Shown here one piece after another: positions 15,524 to 24,103 of a DNA stretch of 38,337 nt (position 1 is its first letter; the number at the start of each line of letters is the position of its first letter). Both the position numbers and the translations under genes were made by a program. The stretch is from the NCBI GenBank assembly GCA_902775975.1, contig CACYOC010000025.1:1-38337 (forward strand). The letters run 5' to 3'. Under the pieces are notes generated by a model. The model was not told the DNA's origin. It saw only the letters and a list, made by a program, of their open reading frames with translations, and searched no databases. Source of the DNA: an uncultured Bacteroidales bacterium. GTDB lineage: Bacteria; Bacteroidota; Bacteroidia; Bacteroidales; Bacteroidaceae.

Positions 15524-16816
15524 ATGAAAAAGACTCTTCTCATCATATTGATAATGACGATGTCACTGGCGGTCAACGTTCAGGCACAGCACCGTGTCAA
15601 GCGTCAAGTGCAGCCTGATACGTCGCAGGTGGTTAGAAACTACATCGACTCACTAAAGGTGCTGCAAAGCCGACTGGACTCCCTGCAGCAGCTGAACAGC
15701 CAGTTGCAACAGGAATCGACGGACGGACGCTTCTTCCGGTTGTTCGTTCCGACAACATTCTATCATTCCGGTGCCAACAAACAACTGTCGCTGCATCCAC
15801 AGAAAGGTGACGAGGTGACGGATGCCGTGGATAACGCGCTGATGTATATCTATATGCGACGTCCCGACTTGGTGAGGAACGATGAAAGCAGACTGAGAAG
15901 AGTTGGGTCCATACGAGAGGATGTCAACACCGAGATTATGCCGCATGTGGAACTGACGAACATGGCACAACCTCTTCCAGACGAACCAGACCCCGTTCCT
16001 ATACAGGTGATGGTGAGGAAACCGAAATTCTGGAAGCTTACGGGTGACGGCTACCTGCAGTTCCTGCAGAACTATGTGTCAGACAACTGGCATAAGGGTG
16101 GCGAGAGTAACTATTCGGCACAGGCTGCTGCCACACTGGAACTGAACTATAACGACCGCGACAAGGTGACCTTCGAAAATAAGTTGGAGATGAAGCTGGG
16201 CTTCCAGACCTCACCGTCGGATACAGTTCACCGCTTCAAGACTAATAACGACCTGTTGCGTCTGACCAGCAAACTGGGCATCCAGGCACATAAACAATGG
16301 TACTATACCCTGCAGATGATGACTTATACGCAGTTTGCCCGTGGTCTGAAGGCCAACGACAAGAAGGTGTATTCAGACTTTACGTCGCCTATCGATGTTA
16401 ACGTCGGTATAGGTATGGAGTACAAGGTGGATGCACTGAACAAACGACTGACGGGAACGCTGAACTTCCTGCCTTTCTCACTGAACTTCCGCTATGTGGC
16501 AAGAGAAAGTCTGGAAGCCAAGAACGGTATTCGTGGCCATCACCATACCATGGAAGACTTTGCTTCGCAGTTTACGGGCGAACTGAAGTGGCAGATTTTT
16601 GATCAGCTGTCGTGGAAGACACGCCTCTTTGCCATTACGACCTACCGGCAGAGCAAGATGGAGTGGGAGAACCAGTTCCAGCTGAAAGTAACCAAGAATC
16701 TTTCTGCCAACCTGTTCATCTATCCGCGCTTCGACGATGGCAACGACCCCGATGAGGACATGGGGTACTTCCAGTTGCAGGAATGGAGCTCCATCGGACT
16801 CTCCTTCTCATGGTAA
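15524..16816 (+). CDS. DUF3078 outer-membrane beta-barrel protein
   Basis: The protein (430 residues from this ATG) has a signal peptide (about 1-22, ending VQAQ), a coiled-coil stretch (about 33-57, SLKVLQSRLDSLQQLNSQLQ) and a C-terminal barrel. The barrel begins with the DUF3078 hallmark FWKLTGDGYLQFLQNYVSDN followed by WHKGGESNYS, and ends in IGLSFSW with a terminal aromatic residue. This family is common in Bacteroidetes outer membranes and its function is not known. It is transcribed alone, divergently from yidC. I set the start at 15524 because the longer frame would begin inside the promoter. Confidence 0.87.
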   Translation: MKKTLLIILIMTMSLAVNVQAQHRVKRQVQPDTSQVVRNYIDSLKVLQSRLDSLQQLNSQLQQESTDGRFFRLFVPTTFYHSGANKQLSLHPQKGDEVTDAVDNALMYIYMRRPDLVRNDESRLRRVGSIREDVNTEIMPHVELTNMAQPLPDEPDPVPIQVMVRKPKFWKLTGDGYLQFLQNYVSDNWHKGGESNYSAQAAATLELNYNDRDKVTFENKLEMKLGFQTSPSDTVHRFKTNNDLLRLTSKLGIQAHKQWYYTLQMMTYTQFARGLKANDKKVYSDFTSPIDVNVGIGMEYKVDALNKRLTGTLNFLPFSLNFRYVARESLEAKNGIRGHHHTMEDFASQFTGELKWQIFDQLSWKTRLFAITTYRQSKMEWENQFQLKVTKNLSANLFIYPRFDDGNDPDEDMGYFQLQEWSSIGLSFSW

Positions 16817-16821
16817 CATAA

Positions 16822-16852
16822 AAAAGCACTGCCCATCAGCAGTGCTTTTCTT
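16822..16852 (+). terminator. Bidirectional terminator between convergent genes
   Basis: AAAAGCACTGC (16822-16832) pairs perfectly with GCAGTGCTTTT (16839-16849) around a 6-nt loop. Both strands have a T-run, so it serves the DUF3078 gene (+) and the DUF1573 gene (-). Confidence 0.9.
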
Positions 16853-16873
16853 ATCAGAATATGTCAGTTGAAA

Positions 16874-17257
16874 TTATTCTGCCTTCATCTCACCCTCGAT
16901 GTAGATGCGGGTCATTTCGATGGCACCATTGGTGCGGACGGTAACACTCTTCTTGACATGGCCGGGGAACTTACCCTCACCGTTATATGTTACCTTGATT
17001 TCTCCCTTACCGCCAGCAGGAATCGGCTCCTTGGAATATTCGGGAACAGTGCAGCCGCAAGAGGCGATGGCCTGATTGATGACCAACGGCTGTTCGCCAA
17101 TGTTGGTAAAGGTGAATGTACAAGTGGCAACGGGGCTCTTTTCAGTGATGGTACCGAAGTTGACGGTAGTCTTGTCGAACTTAATCTGTGCGGGTTGCTG
17201 AGCCATGACTGCCATTGTGAACACCAGCATCAGACAAGAAAGTATAGTCTTTTTCAT
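16874..17257 (-). CDS. DUF1573 secreted protein
   Basis: The 127-residue protein has a signal peptide (about 1-19, ending VMAQ) and one immunoglobulin-like beta domain. It shows the DUF1573 pattern: FDKTTVNFGTI, then TFTNIGEQPLVI and ASCGCTVPEYSKEPIPAGG. The CGC pair is conserved in the family. Members are abundant exported proteins in Bacteroidetes with no settled function. It has its own promoter. Confidence 0.88.
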   Translation of the reverse strand: MKKTILSCLMLVFTMAVMAQQPAQIKFDKTTVNFGTITEKSPVATCTFTFTNIGEQPLVINQAIASCGCTVPEYSKEPIPAGGKGEIKVTYNGEGKFPGHVKKSVTVRTNGAIEMTRIYIEGEMKAE

Positions 17258-17294
17258 GTTCTTTCTTTTTAATGATTAAATTTGAAAATCGCTG

Positions 17295-17328
17295 CAAAAG
17301 TAAGGCTTTTTTCGTATAGTTGTACAAA
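17295..17328 (-). promoter_or_regulatory. Probable promoter of the DUF1573 gene
   Basis: The minus strand has TACTTTTG at 17295-17302 and TTTG at 17325-17328. The spacing is 22 bp, slightly longer than at the other promoters here. Confidence 0.55.
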
Positions 17329-17417
17329 AGATGTGTCGTTTTTTGTATAATTTAACAAGAGCCTGTCTTGAAAAGAGGCTGAAGGCGATGTTTGTCTTGC
17401 TCGTCTCAGACAGGTGG

Positions 17418-18413
17418 CTAACGGAACGAGTCCGTCAGCAGCTTGATTTCAATCTGGGGACTGATTCGCTCGTACAGAATGTTATACACGGCATCGAGGA
17501 TGGGCATGTTGACGTGACAGTGACGGTTGATTTCTTTCATACATTTCGTACCGAAATAGCCCTCGGCAATCATCTCCATCTCTATCTGTGCAGACTTCAC
17601 GCTATATCCTTTTCCAATCATAGTACCGAAGGTGCGGTTGCGTGAGAAATTGGAATAGCCAGTCACCAGCAGGTCGCCCATATATACCGAGTCGGCAATA
17701 TTGCGGTCAATAGGATGTACGACACGGAGAAAACGTGCCATCTCCTGTACGGCGTTCGACATCAGCACAGCCTGGAAGTTGTCGCCGAACTTCAGACCAT
17801 TGCAGATACCGGCAGCAATGGCATAGACGTTCTTCAGTACCGATGAGTATTCTATGCCGATGACATCCGTTGAGGTCTTGGTCTTGATATAGTCACTGCT
17901 CAGCACATTGGCAAAGGCCTGCGCTTTCTCGCGGTCGGCACAGCCTACGGTGAGGTAGGAGAGACGCTCCAAAGCCACCTCTTCGGCGTGCGACGGACCT
18001 CCGATGCAGGCAAGATTCTCGTAGGGAACGTCATACACCTGATGGAAATACTCCGAGCAGACGAGGTTCTCGTCGGGAACAATACCCTTGATGGCGGTAA
18101 CAATGTATTTGTCGCGCAGCCTGATCTTGAGTTTTTTCAAGTGGCTCTTCAAGTAGGGGGAGGGGGTGACAAAGACCAGCGTGTCGTACTCTTGTGCTAT
18201 CTTGTTGAGGTCACTGGAGAAATTGATCTCGCTGGTATCGAAGTGAACGCTCATCAAGTACGCTGGATTGTGCCCCAAGCGGCAGAAGTCCTCGATGCGG
18301 TCGTCGCGCCGCATATACCAGCCAATGTGGTGAGTGTGCCCCACTACAATCTTGGCAATCGCTGTCGCCCAGCTGCCGCCACCGATAATGGCTATTCTAC
18401 CACAGTCGTACAT
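17418..18413 (-). CDS. gpsA: Glycerol-3-phosphate dehydrogenase [NAD(P)+]
   Basis: The 331-residue cytoplasmic enzyme reduces dihydroxyacetone phosphate to sn-glycerol 3-phosphate, the backbone of membrane phospholipids. Family motifs are clear: the N-terminal dinucleotide loop IAIIGGGSWATAIAKI (residues 7-22), IGGPSHAEEVA, the lysine-bearing VLKNVYAIAAGI and GDLLVTGYSNFSRNRTFG. Length is normal. It follows lysS by 29 bp on the same strand and probably shares its promoter; a lysS-gpsA pairing is familiar from Bacteroidales. I see no strong terminator after it. Confidence 0.95.
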   Translation of the reverse strand: MYDCGRIAIIGGGSWATAIAKIVVGHTHHIGWYMRRDDRIEDFCRLGHNPAYLMSVHFDTSEINFSSDLNKIAQEYDTLVFVTPSPYLKSHLKKLKIRLRDKYIVTAIKGIVPDENLVCSEYFHQVYDVPYENLACIGGPSHAEEVALERLSYLTVGCADREKAQAFANVLSSDYIKTKTSTDVIGIEYSSVLKNVYAIAAGICNGLKFGDNFQAVLMSNAVQEMARFLRVVHPIDRNIADSVYMGDLLVTGYSNFSRNRTFGTMIGKGYSVKSAQIEMEMIAEGYFGTKCMKEINRHCHVNMPILDAVYNILYERISPQIEIKLLTDSFR

Positions 18414-18442
18414 CTTTCTAATTATATATGGATAATAGACAA

Positions 18443-20173
18443 TCAGGCTTGAACTTTCTCAATCCACTTCGCAATCTCATCAACAGAGGGCTTCTGCATA
18501 TCGAGCTTGTATTTCTTGACGATGTCTCCTAACTTCTGCTGCAAACCCTGAGCCTTCTCAGTGGCAATGTTCTGTACCATATTGAAGCCTGCCTTGCGCA
18601 AAACAGGAACCCACTCTTCAGTGACACCGATGGCAGCCCACTCTGCAGCGGAACTCTGCGGAATCTTCTTCTCGGGTTTCATCTGTGGGAAGAACAATAC
18701 CTCCTGAATATACGTCTTACCTGTCATCAGCATGACCAGACGGTCGATACCTATACCAATACCGCTCGTAGGAGGCATACCATACTGCAGAGCACGCAGG
18801 AAGTCCTGGTCAATGATCATAGCTTCATCGTCGCCCTTGTCAGCTAACTTCATCTGTTCCACGAAACGTTCCTCTTGGTCGATGGGATCGTTCAGCTCGG
18901 AGTAGGCATTGGCAAGCTCCTTGCCATTGACCATCAATTCGAAACGCTCGGTGAGACCAGGCTTGGAGCGGTGCATCTTCGTCAGCGGAGACATCTCGAC
19001 AGGATAGTCGGTGATAAATGTCGGCTGGATGAATGTTCCTTCGCAGAACTCGCCGAAGAGCTCGTCGATGAGCTTACCCTTACCCATGGTCTCGTCCACA
19101 TCCATTCCCTTTGACAGACAGAACTGGCGGATTTCCTCCTCGCTCTTGCCGTTACAGTCAAAACCGGTCTTCTCCTGAATGGCTTCAAGGATGGGCAGAC
19201 GGCGGTAGGGAGCCTTGAAGGAAACGATATTTCCGTCTATCTCCCGCTCGGGTTTTCCATTAACAGCAATACAGATGGTCTCCAGAAGTTTCTCGGTAAA
19301 GGACATCATCCAGTTGTAGTCTTTGTACTGAACGTACAACTCCATGCAGGTAAACTCGGGATTGTGGTTGCGGTCCATGCCCTCATTGCGGAAGTTCTTG
19401 CCAATCTCATATACGCCCTCGAAACCACCTACGATGAGTCGTTTCAGATACAACTCGGTGGCAATGCGCATATACATATCCTGGTCTAAGGCATTGAAGT
19501 GCGTGATGAAAGGACGGGCAGAAGCACCACCGGCAATCATCTGCAGGGTAGGTGTCTCTACCTCTGTATATCCGGCATCGTCAAGTACCTTACGAAGGGT
19601 GCGGATGACCGTGGCACGCTGGAGGAAAGTGTCTTTCACGCCATCGTTTACGACCAAATCGACATAACGCTGGCGATAGCGCAGCTCGGGATCGTCAAAC
19701 TTGTCGTAAGCCACTCCATCCTTGTATTTCACGATGGGCAGGGGCTTCAGCGCCTTTGATAACAGCGTCAGTTCTTTGGCGTGGACACTGATTTCGCCTG
19801 TCTCGGTGCGGAAAACAGTACCCTTGACACCGATGAAGTCACCAATGTCGAGCAATTTCTTGAAGACAGTATTGTATAGCGACTTGTCCTCGCCGGGACA
19901 GAGATCGTCGCGCTTGATATATACCTGAATACGTCCTTTGGAATCCTGCAACTTCACAAAACTGGCCTTTCCCATGATGTTGCGGCTCATCATACGACCG
20001 GCAATGCAGACCTCACGAGGCTCGGCATCGTCGCTGAATGAGTCATGGATATCTGTGGAGAAGGCATTGGTAGGATATTCTGCGGCAGGATAGGGGTTGA
20101 TACCCATCTGGCGCAACTCTTGCAGACTCTCGCGTCTGCCGATTTCTTGTTCACTAAGTTCTAAAACGTTCAT
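18443..20173 (-). CDS. lysS: Lysine-tRNA ligase (class II)
   Basis: The protein has 576 residues from the ATG at 20171-20173. The longer frame would start inside or beyond the promoter, and MNVLELSEQE is the expected N-terminus. It charges tRNA-Lys. An OB-fold anticodon-binding domain (about 55-140) precedes the class II catalytic core with motif 2 (FRNEGMDRNHNPEFTCMELY, 261-280) and motif 3 (GIGIGIDRLVMLMTG, 471-485). About 85 residues follow motif 3, including a helical segment (about 505-576) beyond the usual bacterial end. As I recall, this extension is common in Bacteroidetes LysRS and resembles a helix-hairpin-helix module. First gene of the lysS-gpsA unit. Confidence 0.96.
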   Translation of the reverse strand: MNVLELSEQEIGRRESLQELRQMGINPYPAAEYPTNAFSTDIHDSFSDDAEPREVCIAGRMMSRNIMGKASFVKLQDSKGRIQVYIKRDDLCPGEDKSLYNTVFKKLLDIGDFIGVKGTVFRTETGEISVHAKELTLLSKALKPLPIVKYKDGVAYDKFDDPELRYRQRYVDLVVNDGVKDTFLQRATVIRTLRKVLDDAGYTEVETPTLQMIAGGASARPFITHFNALDQDMYMRIATELYLKRLIVGGFEGVYEIGKNFRNEGMDRNHNPEFTCMELYVQYKDYNWMMSFTEKLLETICIAVNGKPEREIDGNIVSFKAPYRRLPILEAIQEKTGFDCNGKSEEEIRQFCLSKGMDVDETMGKGKLIDELFGEFCEGTFIQPTFITDYPVEMSPLTKMHRSKPGLTERFELMVNGKELANAYSELNDPIDQEERFVEQMKLADKGDDEAMIIDQDFLRALQYGMPPTSGIGIGIDRLVMLMTGKTYIQEVLFFPQMKPEKKIPQSSAAEWAAIGVTEEWVPVLRKAGFNMVQNIATEKAQGLQQKLGDIVKKYKLDMQKPSVDEIAKWIEKVQA

Positions 20174-20194
20174 ATCTTTCGTGGTTTTTGGGGG

Positions 20195-20225
20195 CAAAGT
20201 TACGAATAAAACATTGAAAAGCAAA
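20195..20225 (-). promoter_or_regulatory. Bacteroidetes promoter of lysS
   Basis: On the minus strand TTTG (20222-20225) and TAACTTTG (20195-20202) are 19 bp apart. The lysS ATG is 21 bp downstream. Confidence 0.8.
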
Positions 20226-20272
20226 AGAAAATTCGAATTTATTTGAAATAATGTAAAAATAGTAGATAAAAA

Positions 20273-20304
20273 TTTGGAGAAACACAGAATATTATCTACT
20301 TTTG
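20273..20304 (+). promoter_or_regulatory. Bacteroidetes promoter of the ROK gene pair
   Basis: TTTG at 20273-20276 and TACTTTTG at 20297-20304 are 20 bp apart, 31 bp before the first ROK gene. Confidence 0.78.
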
Positions 20305-20335
20305 TAAGTCAATTGCCAAAGACTAAAATTGTACT

Positions 20336-21316
20336 ATGATACTGAATAACATGAAAGAGCGGGTGGTTGGTGTAGATGTCAAGCTACGCAAGACGACCAT
20401 TGCTATCGTAGATGTTCGAGGTAAAATTATTGCTACCGATAGCTTTAACACCTCTGATTATCCATTTATCGGAGATTATGTTTCGGTGCTGGCTGAACGT
20501 ATCCTCGACCTGGTGCAGGCAAACGGAGGCTATTCCTCGATACGTTCTGTGGGTATGGGTGTTCCCAGTGGCAACTTCCCCACGGGTAGCATCGTCAATT
20601 CTCCGAATCTGCCGTGGAAGGGAGTGGTGCCTTTGGCTGCTATGTTGCGCGACAGACTGGCTATGGCTGTTGCTCTTGCCAATAATGCTTATGTTACAGC
20701 TCTTGGCGAGTACGTCTTTGGCTCGGCTCACGGACTGCACGACTTTGTGGTAGTATCTATTGGTTCTGGCGTTGGCAGTTGTTTCTTCTGTGACGGTCAT
20801 GTGCATTTAGGTACGGAGGGCTTTGCCGGTGAGGTGGGGCATACCTGTATCGTGCCTGATGGCAGGTTGTGCGGATGCGGCAATAAGGGCTGTCTGGAGA
20901 CATACACCTCGGAGAAAGGCGTCGTACAGACCGCTCATGAGTTGATGACGGCAAGTCAGGAACAATCGCTGATGCACGAATACGAAGCACTTACTGCCGA
21001 TGATGTCGTAGCCTGCTGTGAAAGGGGTGACAAAATGGCCATTGAAACCATGAGAATAACGGGCGAATACCTGGGATTAGGGTTGGCTAATTATGCTTCT
21101 ATTGTCAATCCTGATGCCTTTGTGCTGACAGGATTTGCCGCCAGGGCTGGCCACTGGCTCTACGATCCGATGGACAAGGCGTTCGAGGAACATGTATTCC
21201 ATAATATAGAGAGAGAAGTACAGTTTGTCATCTCAAAACTTGCAGACCACGAACGTTGCATCCTCGGTGCCAGCGTGTTGGCCTGGGAGGTGAAGGAGTA
21301 TTCTCTCTTCAAATGA
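20336..21316 (+). CDS. ROK-family protein, probable inactive kinase (first of a tandem pair)
   Basis: The 326-residue protein has the ROK (repressor, ORF, kinase) fold without a DNA-binding helix-turn-helix. Its zinc site is intact: EVGH (His169) and CGCGNKGC (Cys179, Cys181, Cys186). Two catalytic features are altered. The phosphate loop DxGGT reads DVKLRKT (14-20). The catalytic Asp of the N-D-A-x-x-A-x-GE motif is Asn117 (NNAYVTALGE, codon AAT). Typical sugar kinases of the family need that Asp, so this copy is probably not a kinase and may bind a sugar or regulate its partner. An alternative start at 20351 would remove 5 residues. The paralogous gene follows after 27 bp, so the two are very likely cotranscribed. 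Confidence 0.85.
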   Translation: MILNNMKERVVGVDVKLRKTTIAIVDVRGKIIATDSFNTSDYPFIGDYVSVLAERILDLVQANGGYSSIRSVGMGVPSGNFPTGSIVNSPNLPWKGVVPLAAMLRDRLAMAVALANNAYVTALGEYVFGSAHGLHDFVVVSIGSGVGSCFFCDGHVHLGTEGFAGEVGHTCIVPDGRLCGCGNKGCLETYTSEKGVVQTAHELMTASQEQSLMHEYEALTADDVVACCERGDKMAIETMRITGEYLGLGLANYASIVNPDAFVLTGFAARAGHWLYDPMDKAFEEHVFHNIEREVQFVISKLADHERCILGASVLAWEVKEYSLFK

Positions 21317-21343
21317 TATCATCCAAAACAAGAACAGCGAACT

Positions 21344-22327
21344 ATGAATGTATTTTCCAAGAAACAAGTAATAGGTGTCGATATTACTCCTGCCGTCACT
21401 TCTATGGCGATTGTCGATGTAAGGGGAAATATCATAGCCCAAGACTCAATACCTACAGATGAATATACGGACATTAACCGATATGTAGAAGCACTGAGCG
21501 AGCATATCGTTGCACTGGCAATGGCGAATGGTGGCATAGAAAGCATACGCTCCGTAGGTGTCAGCGCACCCAGCGCCAACAGTTTGACGGGAAGTCTGGA
21601 ACATGCCGTCAACCTCCCTTGGAAGGAAGTTGTTCCTCTTCAGGTCATGCTTTGTGAAAGAATGGGACTGGCGGTGATCGTTGCCAACGATGCTTACGCT
21701 TCGGCAATGGGAGAATATGTGTATGGTACAGCACACGGCATGCAGAACTTCATCGTTATCTCTTTAGGTCACGGAGGAGTGGGTAGCAGTTTCTTCACTA
21801 ACGGTCATCCGTATGTGGGCTATCACGGATTTGCCGGAGAGATCGGCCATGTGTGTGTCGTTCCTAACGGTCGTCGCTGCAATTGCGGTCGTAATGGCTG
21901 TTTGGAACAATACGTCTCAGAACGAGGCGTCATCTTGACTGCTCAGGAATTGCTGGCAGGGAGTCAGCAGTCATCACTACTACGCACGTACGATACATTA
22001 TCTTTTAAAGATATAGTGCAGTGCTGTGAAAAGAACGACGAGTTGGCCAAAGAGGTGTTTAACCGCACGGGAAAGATGCTGGGATTAGGACTCGCTAACT
22101 ACGCCACCATCATCAATCCGGAGGCTATCATCCTCACTGGTGAAGAGCAGACGAAAGCCATTCAGTGGATGGCACCGAGTCTTGATGCAAGTTTTGAAGA
22201 GCATATCTTCCACAATTCCCGTAAGAAGGTGAAGATCCTTGTTTCGATGCTGAATAACCGTGAGCGCGAATTCCTCGGCGCCAGTGCTTTGGCATGGACC
22301 ATCAAGGAGTACTCGTTGTTCTTGTAG
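21344..22327 (+). CDS. ROK-family protein (second of a tandem pair)
   Basis: The 327-residue paralogue of the preceding gene aligns with it along the whole length: GVD start, LPWKEVVPL, GFAGEIGH and the identical end KEYSLF. Here the catalytic Asp is kept (ANDAYASAMGE, Asp116), and the zinc ligands His169, Cys179, Cys181 and Cys186 are present. The phosphate loop is again unusual (DITPAVTS in place of DxGGT). The glycine-rich loop has an extra Gly (GHGGVGSS). It could be a sugar or amino-sugar kinase with altered ATP binding, or a sensor. Substrate cannot be read from the sequence. No transport or sugar-catabolic gene is adjacent. Confidence 0.87.
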   Translation: MNVFSKKQVIGVDITPAVTSMAIVDVRGNIIAQDSIPTDEYTDINRYVEALSEHIVALAMANGGIESIRSVGVSAPSANSLTGSLEHAVNLPWKEVVPLQVMLCERMGLAVIVANDAYASAMGEYVYGTAHGMQNFIVISLGHGGVGSSFFTNGHPYVGYHGFAGEIGHVCVVPNGRRCNCGRNGCLEQYVSERGVILTAQELLAGSQQSSLLRTYDTLSFKDIVQCCEKNDELAKEVFNRTGKMLGLGLANYATIINPEAIILTGEEQTKAIQWMAPSLDASFEEHIFHNSRKKVKILVSMLNNREREFLGASALAWTIKEYSLFL

Positions 22328-22353
22328 TCTCATGCTGTGTTGTCAATACAAAA

Positions 22354-22387
22354 AAAGAGATGACCTTGGTGTCATCTCTTTCCTTTT
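22354..22387 (+). terminator. Bidirectional terminator between the ROK genes and the tRNA gene
   Basis: AAAGAGATGAC (22354-22364) pairs with GTCATCTCTTT (22371-22381) over a 6-nt loop. It is followed by TTTCCTTTT on the plus strand and a run of seven T on the minus strand. Confidence 0.9.
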
Positions 22388-22414
22388 AGGCATTTCTTTA
22401 ACCTTGTCTTTTCG

Positions 22415-22489
22415 TAGGGACGCCCGGGCTCGAACCGGGGACCTCTTCAATGTGACTGAAGCGCTCTAAACCAACTGGGCTACGCCCCT
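22415..22489 (-). tRNA. tRNA-Val (anticodon CAC)
   Basis: The minus strand folds as a complete 75-nt cloverleaf. The acceptor stem is AGGGGCG/CGTCCCT with one G-U pair, followed by discriminator A. The D-arm contains AGTTGG. The anticodon arm is CTTCA-GTCACAT-TGAAG. The T-arm is CCCGG-TTCGAGC-CCGGG. The anticodon CAC reads GUG (valine). The CCA end is not encoded. Unusual points are G at position 32 and an A1-U72 acceptor pair. A full promoter lies upstream. Confidence 0.9.
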
Positions 22490-22508
22490 GACTTTTGAAA
22501 TGCGGGTG

Positions 22509-22539
22509 CAAAAGTACAAAATACATACCAAACTACAAA
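22509..22539 (-). promoter_or_regulatory. Bacteroidetes promoter of tRNA-Val
   Basis: On the minus strand TTTG (22536-22539) and TACTTTTG (22509-22516) are 19 bp apart. The tRNA 5' end is 19 bp downstream. Confidence 0.78.
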
Positions 22540-22555
22540 GTTTTTTGCCAACTTT

Positions 22556-22586
22556 TTTGTTCTTTCTTGAAAAATTACTACTTTTG
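22556..22586 (+). promoter_or_regulatory. Bacteroidetes promoter of ugd
   Basis: TTTG at 22556-22559 and TACTTTTG at 22579-22586 are 19 bp apart. The leader to the ATG is about 70 nt. I see no riboswitch in it. Confidence 0.78.
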
Positions 22587-22662
22587 CACCGGTTTTCTAA
22601 CGATATGACGGAAATTAATTCACTATTCATTATTAAATAATAAGTAAAAGAGGAATCAGATT

Positions 22663-23976
22663 ATGAACATTGCAATTGTCGGAACAGGATATGTTGGTCT
22701 GGTCAGCGGAACGTGTTTTGCTGAGATGGGTGCTCATGTTACCTGTGTTGATGTAGATGCCAAGAAAATAGAAAAGCTTCATAACGGTATCATGCCTATC
22801 TATGAGCCAGGTTTGGAGGAATTGGTTAAGCGTAATGTGGAATACGGCCGACTTCAGTTTACCACTGACCTTACGAGCGTTCTCGATGACGTGGAGGTGG
22901 TCTTCTCGGCAGTAGGCACACCTCCCGATGAAGATGGCTCGGCAGATTTGCAGTATGTACTGGCTGTGGCTCGTCAGTTTGGACAGCACATCAATAAATA
23001 TACTATTCTTGTCACTAAATCGACAGTTCCCGTAGGTACTGCCAAGAAGGTAAAAGCAGTCATCCAAGAAGAACTCGAAAAGCGTGGCGTCGATATTCCT
23101 TTCGATGTCGCCAGCAACCCGGAGTTTCTGAAAGAGGGAGCAGCTATCAAGGACTTCATGAGTCCTGACCGTGTTGTTGTTGGAACGGAATCGGAGAAAG
23201 CCCGTGAGGTGATGACTCGTCTTTATAAGCCTTTCCTCATCAACAACTTCCGTGTGATATTTATGGATATCCCTTCTGCTGAGATGACTAAGTATGCCGC
23301 TAATGCCATGTTGGCAACGCGCATCTCGTTTATGAACGATATAGCCAATCTCTGTGAGAGAGTGGGGGCGAATGTTGATAGTGTCCGTAAGGGAATCGGT
23401 ACAGACTCACGTATCGGTACAAAGTTCCTTTATGCCGGTTGTGGATATGGCGGCAGCTGTTTCCCGAAGGATGTGAAGGCACTGGTACATACCGGTTTGG
23501 AGAATGGCTATCACATGCAGGTGATTGAGGCTGTAGAGCGTGTCAATGAGCAGCAGAAGTCTATCGTCTATGAAAAGATTATCAATGCTGTAGGCAGTGT
23601 GAAGGGAAAAACCGTTGCCATCATCGGACTCTCGTTTAAGCCCGAGACGGACGACATGCGTGAGGCTCCCGCCCTCGTTGTCATTGACCGTCTGCTGAAG
23701 GATGGTGCTACAGTACGTGTCTTCGACCCCATTGCTATGGATGAGTGTAAACGCCGCATCGGAGATGTCGTGACCTATTGTAAGAATATGTACGACGCTG
23801 CTGACGGTGCCGATGTTTTCGCCCTGCTCACCGAGTGGCGACAGTTCCGCTTGCCCTCTTGGAATGTTATCAAAAAGGTGATGACAGGCAACGTGGTAGT
23901 TGACGGCAGAAACATTTACGACCGCGAAGAGTTGGAAGCACAAGGCTTTACCTATACTCGTATTGGCGAGCGGTAA
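22663..23976 (+). CDS. ugd: UDP-glucose 6-dehydrogenase
   Basis: The 437-residue cytoplasmic enzyme oxidises UDP-glucose to UDP-glucuronate in two NAD-dependent steps, supplying capsule, lipopolysaccharide or exopolysaccharide synthesis. It has an N-terminal Rossmann loop (IAIVGTGYVGLVSG), the segment STVPVGTAKK, a central dimerisation region (FMDIPSAEMTKYAANAMLA), the catalytic cysteine in GYGGSCFPKD (Cys266), and the C-terminal UDP-binding domain with GLSFKPETDDMREAPA. Length is normal for the bacterial family. It is transcribed alone, with its own promoter and terminator. Confidence 0.95.
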   Translation: MNIAIVGTGYVGLVSGTCFAEMGAHVTCVDVDAKKIEKLHNGIMPIYEPGLEELVKRNVEYGRLQFTTDLTSVLDDVEVVFSAVGTPPDEDGSADLQYVLAVARQFGQHINKYTILVTKSTVPVGTAKKVKAVIQEELEKRGVDIPFDVASNPEFLKEGAAIKDFMSPDRVVVGTESEKAREVMTRLYKPFLINNFRVIFMDIPSAEMTKYAANAMLATRISFMNDIANLCERVGANVDSVRKGIGTDSRIGTKFLYAGCGYGGSCFPKDVKALVHTGLENGYHMQVIEAVERVNEQQKSIVYEKIINAVGSVKGKTVAIIGLSFKPETDDMREAPALVVIDRLLKDGATVRVFDPIAMDECKRRIGDVVTYCKNMYDAADGADVFALLTEWRQFRLPSWNVIKKVMTGNVVVDGRNIYDREELEAQGFTYTRIGER

Positions 23977-23996
23977 TTCTGCACTTCAACATTTGG

Positions 23997-24031
23997 CTTA
24001 ACTTCTTAACTTCTGACTACTTAACTACTTC
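23997..24031. repeat. Degenerate 7-bp array (CTTAACT type)
   Basis: About five imperfect units (CTTAACT, TCTTAAC, TTCTGAC, TACTTAA, CTACTTC) with a 7-8 bp period lie between the ugd stop and its terminator. Confidence 0.55.
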
Positions 24032-24050
24032 ATAAAGTTGAATGTTTAAT

Positions 24051-24091
24051 AAAAAAAGTAGCCGTCTCCATACGAGGCGGCTACTTTTTTT
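24051..24091 (+). terminator. Bidirectional terminator after ugd and the decarboxylase beta gene
   Basis: AAAAAAAGTAGCCG (24051-24064) pairs with CGGCTACTTTTTTT (24078-24091). T-runs are present on both strands, so it serves the two convergent genes. Confidence 0.92.
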
Positions 24092-24103
24092 GTTCTGTAG
24101 TGT

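Noticed and set aside
20336-22327. NagC/XylR-type ROK transcription factors
   Set aside because: Neither protein has an N-terminal helix-turn-helix; both begin directly at the first strand of the kinase fold.
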